Below, in pieces: positions 60,901 through 64,000 of a stretch of 64,000 nt of DNA. The position numbers and the translations under genes are program-made. This stretch comes from Rhyacophila brunnea (lineage: Eukaryota; Arthropoda; Insecta; Trichoptera; Rhyacophilidae): contig JAGYXB010001611.1 of NCBI GenBank assembly GCA_022495005.1, positions 181,309 through 245,308 on the forward strand, read 5' to 3'. The notes beneath the pieces were generated by a model. It had not been told where the DNA came from and did not search any database. It saw nothing but the letters and a program-made list of their open reading frames with translations. Position 1 is the stretch's first letter, and each line of letters starts with the position of its first letter.

Positions 60901-62917
60901 AAAAACCTTAGTAGAATTATAAATTATAGGTCTAAATCACCTTATGTTATGTCATTACCTGAGTTATATTGAATGTGTATACATTTTTGAATTAGACATT
61001 AACCTTTGTGGTCTCAAAGATGGTACAATTCATAAATTGTATTGGCTGTTTCCGGTGACAATAGCTACTGAATAAAATTTTTTTCTTAATGTTACGGTGC
61101 TTCTGTATTCACTTATTATGATAGTTTGTAAGTTTTATGTTGGTTCTTTGTCTTGTGCAGAGATTGTGGGCGATCTGTGACCTGGCGATGAGCATTATCT
61201 GGTCGAAGACGACGAACTATGAAATGAAAGAGTTCCCCACGGAGACCCGCATCCCCACAATGTACTTTTCGCAGCAGCCAGAGTTCTTCGTCAACACGAG
61301 AGTCTTCCTGCCGCCCGAATTACAGGTACACCTCATTCTCCACACGTTTTGATTTTATGAACTATAAAATTTTTCTTCTTTCTGTGCTGTCTTCAGGCAT
61401 GAAATGTGTCTTCGTCCTGTAAAGCGGGATACCTTCTGGGTGAGAGCGCAATGCAGAACTTCAGTAATACCTCGTTAATACGAATTCCACCTGACCGAAA
61501 ATCGAAAAAAATTCGAATTACGAGTTACGAAATGTATGGGGGGAAATATATAAACAAATTTTTTTTTTTGATTTTCATTAGTTTTGTTTACGATCATAGA
61601 TGTGCCTACCAAATTTCCGATAAAATTCTTTCAAATTAATATCTGTGCATATACCATGTGTCATTAATCCATTAATTGAAGTTACCAAGTAGCTGGAATT
61701 ATAGAAAAACACGCAAGATTTTTTATTTTTCCAATTTGTCAGCACAATTGTTTGGCATTGGTTCTCTAGTAAAACTATGTGAAAATCCAATAAACAATCA
61801 ACAATTAAATACCTACAACCCTGAAACATGTGAGTTATTGTTGTTTTAATGGGTCAAATATGTCAGGATTTTTTTTTTACCTTCATAAAATAAGTAAATT
61901 ATGATGTTTTAGGAAAAGTCTGTCACAATTTTCAATAACTGGCTCATGAAATAGTGTACTTTATTATGATTTATTGAATATTTTTATATGCCAGTACTCT
62001 GAAATCATTTCGAATTACGAAATTCGAATTATAGGTATACATAGTTTTATATGAAAATAATGTTCAAGGGACTTTTTTTTCTTGAAAATTTCGAATTATC
62101 AGTGTTCTTATTAACGAGGTTTTACTGTATCTGGATTAACTAAGTCACACCATCCAGAGTCGCTAATGTAGCCCGAATTAGTTGGCGTGTCTAGTCTTTG
62201 GTGGACTGTATCTCAACTAATTTCGTTCCCTTTTTCTATTAATGGTTCCATATTTAAAATTTCTCATTTCCTTAGTTTAGGTAAACTATTTTTTAATTCT
62301 TAAACGATGACAAAATTATGAAAACTGTATTTTTGTAGTGAGTGAGAACCTTCTAAATTTATTAACTTCAAATCAACGTTGTCTGATTTGCTAACGTCTC
62401 GTGTTTTATGTTCCAGTTCCAAGCGATGAAAAAGAGTGGTATAACATTTGCAATGATGCAGGCTACAGAAGCATCACGAGGGAAAAGAAAAGCCAAACAG
62501 AAACCTGAGGGAACAGGACCGGACGGAACAGATGTCATGGTATGCATTTGTAATAAATCATTGAACTGTTTGCCAATATCCACTCCTCATATTTTGCAAT
62601 ATCTTATTTACCGCTGCTCAGTATTAATTGACAGTTTACTCTTGAAAAAATGTTGATTTCTGTGTATAACCAGATATTACAAGATAGTTTACTATAGTTG
62701 CATATTTAAAAAAAATATATTTTTGAGACAAGAGACAACACCAAAGAAATGCTCTGTTGTAATAAATGTGTTTCAATGTGTAAAAACAGTTTCATTAAAA
62801 TCTACATCATTTTCTCATCTACATTCCGTGTTATACGTAATAAATTAATTTCACTGTGACATCCTTCCATCTATTTACAAGCAGCAAACGGAAAGATCCA
62901 GAAGCATCGATGCTCAG
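30997..62917 (+). CDS. PDS5: Sister-chromatid cohesion protein PDS5 (21 coding exons, 3' partial)
   Basis: Exons: 30997-31077 (acceptor at 30988), 37308-37508, 38071-38255, 40139-40346, 41163-41331, 42586-42814, 43177-43409, 47662-47836, 47973-48213, 48818-49036, 49181-49322, 49760-49853, 52660-52843, 53121-53348, 54393-54530, 54973-55192, 56585-56703, 60157-60300, 61161-61325, 62417-62539, 62885-62917. All use GT-AG and phases agree through 3531 nt (1177 aa). PDS5 is a HEAT-repeat protein that binds cohesin and controls its loading, acetylation and release with WAPL and ESCO proteins (family knowledge). Visible landmarks are IVYPQG at the start, YAPEAPY at residues 81-87 (the conserved APDA-type motif), [43 protein letters not shown] [29 protein letters not shown] and LPDYMLVF. 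The Lys-rich tail starts in exon 20 ([12 protein letters not shown]) and exon 21 is a 33-nt microexon. The stop lies right of the window. Introns are loaded with transposons, but the frame is unbroken. Confidence 0.95.
31421..32030 (+). pseudogene. Dead mariner transposase remnant
   Basis: The first part encodes a mariner-type helix-turn-helix domain: [34 protein letters not shown] and the RRSS linker. A stop follows after DVSKSTI. The last part encodes the C-terminal signature [18 protein letters not shown]. Roughly the catalytic middle with its Asp residues is missing. It lies in PDS5 intron 1, same strand as the host gene. Confidence 0.85.
32182..32576. mobile_element. MITE family 1, copy D (inverted, diverged)
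   Basis: Begins near ACTGGTGTGCACGCGCATGG and ends ATGTGTAAACGGGCT; orientation as copy B. It retains the internal GTTCTACTGCACAGGCGCAG module. No clear target duplication. Confidence 0.75.
32590..33050. mobile_element. Diverged hAT-like relative of 17892-18989
   Basis: In inverted orientation it matches the other copy over TGGAGATCAGAGAAAA, AGCACACTTRTCAGGTA, TTGTCTATGACTGAA and AATAATAATC. The CAGTG terminus at about 32590 is followed by a deletion. The opposite end is not recognisable. Confidence 0.65.
33051..34557. other. PDS5 intron 1, no element recognised
   Basis: AT-rich intron sequence. The frame at 33925-34230 has no domain and no conservation that I can see. Confidence 0.4.
34558..34700. 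mobile_element. 143-bp MITE with perfect 23-bp ends
   Basis: GACAACATCTTCTTGGCTAC plus GTG is exactly mirrored at the right end. The interior contains two direct copies of AAATGGGAGGAGC. Target duplication is unresolved. It lies in PDS5 intron 1. Confidence 0.85.
35527..35690 (+). repeat. tRNA-derived SINE
   Basis: A pol III A-box-like TAGCATAGTGGT (35537-35548) and a perfect B-box GGTTCGATTCC (35582-35592) are spaced as in a tRNA. The expected acceptor stem does not pair, so this is a SINE head and not a functional tRNA gene. Confidence 0.7.
35936..36200. mobile_element. MITE with ATATCGT...TTCTGGCAGAA ends
   Basis: About 32-bp inverted ends, ATATCGTCTCTGTTCTGGCA on the left against the reverse complement of GCCAGAACAGTAACGATAT on the right, with four differences. 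The terminus begins ATATCGT like other elements in the window. It lies in PDS5 intron 1. Confidence 0.7.
36306..36875. mobile_element. 570-bp MITE with ATATGAGGCRTCTAATT ends
   Basis: The ends read ATATGAGGCRTCTAATTMCA inward and continue into AAAAAGCGAYA. The AAAAAGCG motif recurs inside at about 36475. The minus-strand frame 36409-36603 lies wholly within it and has no known domain. It lies in PDS5 intron 1. Confidence 0.8.
37625..37740. repeat. Dispersed repeat shared with 17695-17825
   Basis: Matches 17695-17825 over AGGAAGAACA, ACCCAAAAAT, TACGATAACA and AAAGTCTC blocks. Unidentified, in PDS5 intron 2. Confidence 0.45.
38343..38500 (+). pseudogene. LINE C-terminal scrap
   Basis: Encodes [18 protein letters not shown], matching the G-K-R-x-x-G-R-x-K-x-R-W-L motif close to the C-terminus of RTE/jockey-like LINE proteins. 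Too short to classify. In PDS5 intron 3. Confidence 0.6.
39058..39300. repeat. Dispersed repeat shared with 52349-52590
   Basis: The segment from TTTGAATGTGTGAGTGTCCT to the TTCCCTGG at about 39264 aligns with 52349-52590 over roughly 230 bp with moderate divergence, including GCGTATTCTT-like, GTTTAACC and ACTCGAG-TCGGTT blocks. It may be the end of the element whose transposase remnant precedes the other copy. Confidence 0.65.
39521..39888. mobile_element. MITE family 1, copy E (internally deleted)
   Basis: Ends ACCCCGTTTACACGTGCATA and AGCGCCTGAACACGTGCATG (reverse complement). The interior lacks the CTGCGCAG palindrome retained in other copies. It lies in PDS5 intron 3, about 250 bp before exon 4. 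Confidence 0.85.
40808..40935. mobile_element. 128-bp Harbinger-like MITE
   Basis: Ends contain ATTTAGACCAAGCGAACGAA on the left and TTCGCTCGCTTGGTCTAAAT on the right, and continue to CCCCCACTCC, about 45 bp per arm. TTA flanks both sides (40805-40807 and 40936-40938). In PDS5 intron 4. Confidence 0.85.
41726..42127. mobile_element. MITE with ATATCGTGGGTATTCTGCGA ends
   Basis: The 40-bp inverted ends continue into AAGCAYTAAGTCAAAA with few differences. The interior repeats the theme, with CACTAAGTCA and AATTCTGCG blocks at 41965-42000. In PDS5 intron 5. Confidence 0.85.
43629..43990 (-). pseudogene. LINE C-terminal fragment, antisense
   Basis: The 105-codon minus-strand frame reads [40 protein letters not shown] and [11 protein letters not shown]. 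This is the classic RRLxWxGHVxRM...R.PKK.L ending of RTE/jockey-like LINE polyproteins. Only the 3' portion remains, as usual for 5'-truncated LINE copies. In PDS5 intron 7, opposite to the gene. Confidence 0.85.
44453..44592 (+). pseudogene. MADF-domain gene fragment of the Harbinger element
   Basis: Starts at an ATG with [18 protein letters not shown], then after a one-base loss continues in another frame as [20 protein letters not shown] and NEVGKTIG. The pattern F...VE..P.LY....P.Y.......AW..I is the MADF DNA-binding fold. It stops at the piggyBac insertion, and nothing downstream of the insertion resumes it. It is defunct. Confidence 0.8.
44597..47293 (+). mobile_element. piggyBac-type transposon flanked by TTAA
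   Basis: Exact TTAA tetranucleotides at 44593-44596 and 47294-47297 flank imperfect inverted ends, CCCGGCGCCCGC against CCTGGCACTCGC in reverse complement (9 of 12). TTAA targeting is diagnostic for piggyBac. The element contains one uninterrupted transposase gene. A similar TTAACCCGGCACCTGC end occurs alone at 63293. Confidence 0.9.
45174..46808 (+). CDS. piggyBac-family transposase, intact 544 aa
   Basis: A single uninterrupted frame encodes a DDE_Tnp_1_7-type transposase that cuts and pastes the element at TTAA (family knowledge). The N-terminus is acidic (residues 1-40). The catalytic aspartates are all present: D209 in [13 protein letters not shown]290 in [12 protein letters not shown], and D392 and D395 in [10 protein letters not shown]. 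The insertion-type segment around 305-385 includes a [14 protein letters not shown] stretch. The C-terminus has a cysteine-rich domain (C502, C505, C522, C523, C525, C530, C534, H539), as in other piggyBac transposases where it binds end DNA. Length is near the family norm of about 590. The next in-frame Met lies after residue 10, so this start is the natural one. It lies in PDS5 intron 7 on the same strand. The intact frame suggests recent activity, though end divergence argues for caution. A domesticated host function is possible but there is no sign of one. Confidence 0.95.
   Translation: MAGLSEELDSDYEMSQEELEPSDLSDVDISEEPIEHLRTWTSGPHVPIVYEFDDFQSGIANSDLTETSPECLFFKHFLNRDIMLKVVQQTNIFFHYQYNTQELGPKSRSHNWIDTTVSELYAFFAVSMLMTRNKHLSLEEHWSTDCFLSAPIFGQTMPRDRYELLLQMLHFSDPTSVTSDRLNKIRLLLEHTRKIFKDTMIPHQNLCIDESIIVFKGRLIFKQFIPSKRHRFGIKMFVLCDVMTGYILDFIIYCGDGTDIVDSQNFGISGAVVTTLLTEYLGKGHSLWCDNWYTGPQLFKHLHENKTNACGTVRKNRKEMPCFKKLKKGETEVKSNSPLLALKWCDRRDVHMLTTMHDDSFGPTGKTNFRTGEPIMKPKCILDYNKNMGTVDKADMMLSSLSCMRKSVKWYKKVAFHMIDLYLLNAFYMYKSVTGSKKTLGEFQLVVIKQLVAKYAVKITKTPQPRPSTSENPLRLLPRTLTDHLPQHIPPTANNKKPRRRCHVCGNSKINKKKTSLSRYMCCICNVALCLSPCYKIYHSSKQF
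49931..50160. repeat. Dispersed repeat, copy 2 of 3
   Basis: Begins after TTA with AGGTCTGATTACACTCCAGG and continues with CGACCGTCGTGAGCAATCTT and TTGATTGGTTCATAATATAC. Relatives at 6938 and 53490. In PDS5 intron 12. Confidence 0.55.
50166..50375. mobile_element. pogo-like MITE, copy 1 (right side lost)
   Basis: Starts TA-CAGTAAAACCTCGTTAATAC and follows copies 2 and 3 to about AGGATTATTT, where the match breaks down next to a different transposon. The right terminus is absent, so the copy is truncated or interrupted. In PDS5 intron 12. Confidence 0.8.
50373..52371 (+). pseudogene. Decayed DNA transposon with transposase remnant
   Basis: Coding pieces in different frames include a Gln/Ser-rich N-terminus (50794-51021), a middle part with [40 protein letters not shown] (to 51331), [26 protein letters not shown] and [15 protein letters not shown] (51545-51754), then [17 protein letters not shown] and [10 protein letters not shown] (about 52050-52090), and [12 protein letters not shown]. 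The D-x-C-x-G-Q-N-K-N motif and the YYKRQLW segment recur in a group of uncharacterised transposase-like insect proteins; I would not name the superfamily. Several frameshifts and stops show it is dead. The 5' flank carries five copies of a GCCAAAAC-AAGATATGG-type motif in both orientations, probable subterminal binding sites. In PDS5 intron 12. Confidence 0.7.
52349..52590. repeat. Dispersed repeat shared with 39058-39300
   Basis: Directly follows or slightly overlaps the end of the transposase remnant. Shares with 39058-39300 the start TTTGAATGTGTGAGTGTCCT and about 230 bp more. In PDS5 intron 12, about 70 bp before exon 13. Confidence 0.65.
53490..53660. repeat. Dispersed repeat, copy 3 of 3
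   Basis: Shares GTTGTGAGCGATCATCAACC, TAGCAATTACA and TTGATTGGTCCATAACATAT with the copies at 6938 and 49931. In PDS5 intron 14. Confidence 0.5.
53789..54241. mobile_element. pogo-like MITE, copy 2 (complete)
   Basis: CAGTAAAACCTCGTTAATAC at the left and its counterpart AACGAGGTTTTACTG at the right, with TA on both sides (53787-53788 and 54242-54243). These are the termini and TA duplication of the pogo branch of Tc1/mariner. The interior is AT-rich with repeated TTCGAATTACGAA blocks and no transposase. In PDS5 intron 14, ending about 150 bp before exon 15. Confidence 0.9.
54550..54795. mobile_element. MITE 19 nt after a PDS5 5' splice site
   Basis: Exact inverted ends: CGTCGTTGAAACTAGAAAAT followed by TGTGTAACTCC on the left, mirrored at the right. 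TTAT flanks both sides, a possible 4-bp duplication. It occupies over half of the 442-nt intron 15, close to the donor at 54531. Confidence 0.85.
55821..56355. mobile_element. PIF/Harbinger-type MITE, complete
   Basis: Ends read GGCCCTCCTCCCACGG inward, then a GCAACTGAA block, about 26 bp with one mismatch. TAA flanks both sides (55818-55820 and 56356-56358). Internal sequence matches both halves of the interrupted element 44163-47426 (ATGGCGGCTCGCTGACGG, TCTTACCAAAATTGGTAGCA and TTCAAGTGG...AGTAGCGCCGTGT). It lacks the MADF fragment. In PDS5 intron 16. Confidence 0.9.
57660..57967. mobile_element. Near-perfect 308-bp palindrome
   Basis: Arms of about 145 bp, from GTGGGTCTATTCTATACTTA on the left to TAAGTATAGAATAGACCCAC on the right, with only a few small differences, around a roughly 12-base loop near 57810. 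It is a foldback-type MITE. Transcription of PDS5 would yield a very long hairpin. In intron 17. Confidence 0.9.
58980..59135 (-). repeat. tRNA-derived SINE (Ser/Leu-like head)
   Basis: In reverse orientation it shows an A-box GATGGCCGAGTGGTTATAAT and a B-box-like GGTCCCGGGTTGGGA. The tail shares CTTGCTCAACCTATTAGG with 7195-7440. The A-box context resembles type II (Ser/Leu) tRNAs. In PDS5 intron 17. Confidence 0.65.
59318..59480 (+). repeat. Probable SINE
   Basis: GCACAAGTGGTAGAGTGGGT and, downstream, TGTACTCCAATCCCGC resemble degenerate pol III A and B boxes; a tail with GAGCAAGTGCTTAACATC follows, similar to the SINE tail theme. Degenerate. Confidence 0.5.
61462..62127. mobile_element. 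pogo-like MITE, copy 3 (long form)
   Basis: CAGTAATACCTCGTTAATAC at the left and AACGAGGTTTTACTG-TA at the right. Inside it carries about 200 bp not present in copy 2 but partly seen in copy 1, so it is the longest version. The left terminus has one substitution and no clear TA. In PDS5 intron 19, between exons 61325 and 62417. Confidence 0.85.
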
Positions 62918-64000
62918 GTATGTATCTTCTTCTTTGACCTGCTGATCTCCTAAATATTTTGGAATCTGTCTCGTTTAATTTATTTTATACGTCGGCCATG
63001 GCAGTGTGATCGCTGATGTCACTCCCTTGTACCCCACATCCACAAACCCTTACTCCTCACTATGTATGATGTGATGTAATTCTTCTTCATTCATCACAGA
63101 TGAGTATTTTGTTAAGAGCGTACTTCAGTGAAACGGCAAATAATTTTCAACAGTAGTTGCAATGAAATTTCTCATTAGTCGCCAATCGGAGACCGACAGT
63201 CGAGGTGTCTGCACGTCGATTTGTTTTGTCATGGCGTCAGATGAAAATATTCTTAAATCGTGTAAAAATGACTAAAAACTTTACTTATGTACTTAACCCG
63301 GCACCTGCCTCAAAAATCGTATGACGCACCATAACTACGCATGAATTTCATTATCGTCTTTGTTCTATACTAAAAAAAGCAATAAAAAATATGTCACAGC
63401 TCCAGTCGAGAACCCAAAGCCATTAACCTTTTTATCGCGACATAATTTCGCTCATGTACTTGTTCGGGCGCGCTGCGATTTTTACGATTCATAAATCATA
63501 CCGAAACGTCATTAAAAATGTACCTAAAAATCCACTGAGTGGCTCTAGCTATAATAAAACATTCCTTTTAATTTTACAGCATGTGAAAATAAACAAAAAG
63601 ATCGTAATTAAGCAACAGAGCTTTAAGAAATTCTGTCATACATAATAAAGCATGCTTGGAGTTAAGTGGTAGACACTTGCGCCGATGATTAATGTTCACA
63701 CGTTTTTTAACACCAACACAGAAAGCATACAATCGTTATTGTTATATTATTTCCTTACAACTTGGTCTCATATTTCAGTCACACCTAATTAATGTTTATG
63801 GCTTAACTATATTTCAAAAATTGATTTTGTCATGGTAGTCATAAAAACAGGGCACAGAGCATAAAGCGACATCACATGCTTCACACATAATGTTCGTCAT
63901 TTTTCTTTTTTTATCTTTAGTAGTTGAAGCAATACACACAACATCTTCGATATGGTTTTGTTTTATTTACTGTTGGAGGAATTTTACGGGGTAAATGTCT
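62918..64000. other. PDS5 intron 21 (incomplete), with a lone piggyBac-like end
   Basis: Intron sequence to the window edge. At 63293 TTAACCCGGCACCTGCCTC resembles the left end of the piggyBac at 44593 (TTAACCCGGCGCCCGCTTC), but no partner end was found. No further PDS5 exon was recognised, so the tail lies beyond the window. Confidence 0.5.

Overview
This is an intron-rich, AT-rich animal chromosome window, almost certainly from an insect. The evidence is GT-AG spliced genes with insect/metazoan orthologues, a dense mix of cut-and-paste DNA transposon families, LINE and tRNA-derived SINE fragments, and degenerate TTAGG-type arrays. I cannot fix the order from sequence alone.

Three host genes were reconstructed exon by exon. 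(1) Positions 150-1873, plus strand: the last three coding exons of eyes absent (eya); the gene enters from the left edge. (2) Positions 27540 down to 12698, minus strand: a complete 12-exon gene for GPAA1, the GPI-transamidase subunit; the exons join in frame to 668 codons plus stop. (3) Positions 30997 to at least 62917, plus strand: 21 coding exons of the cohesin regulator PDS5, 1177 codons in frame; the C-terminal tail runs off the right edge. GPAA1 and PDS5 are divergent, about 3.5 kb apart between start codons. The three host genes are unrelated in function and nothing suggests an operon-like system.

Nearly everything else is mobile DNA. The eya-GPAA1 interval (1.9-12.7 kb) is a graveyard of MITEs, including a hAT-type foldback, several families with ATATCGT-like ends, and a LINE fragment. 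GPAA1 introns hold Harbinger-like and hAT-like elements with clear target-site duplications, LINE reverse-transcriptase remnants and an element carrying a six-copy 115-bp tandem array. PDS5 introns hold a dead mariner, SINEs, pogo-like MITEs, foldbacks and a decayed transposase gene.

The most informative locus is in PDS5 intron 7. There an apparently intact piggyBac-type transposon (544-codon transposase with all four catalytic aspartates, TTAA on both sides) sits inside an older PIF/Harbinger-type element that still carries the start of a MADF-domain gene. A relative lacking both the piggyBac and the MADF gene lies 8 kb downstream in intron 16. Two MITE families also share an internal module containing an NRF1-like palindrome, and several otherwise unrelated MITE families share a terminal ATATCGT-like motif. 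I found no clearly new gene system; the novelty is in transposon structure.
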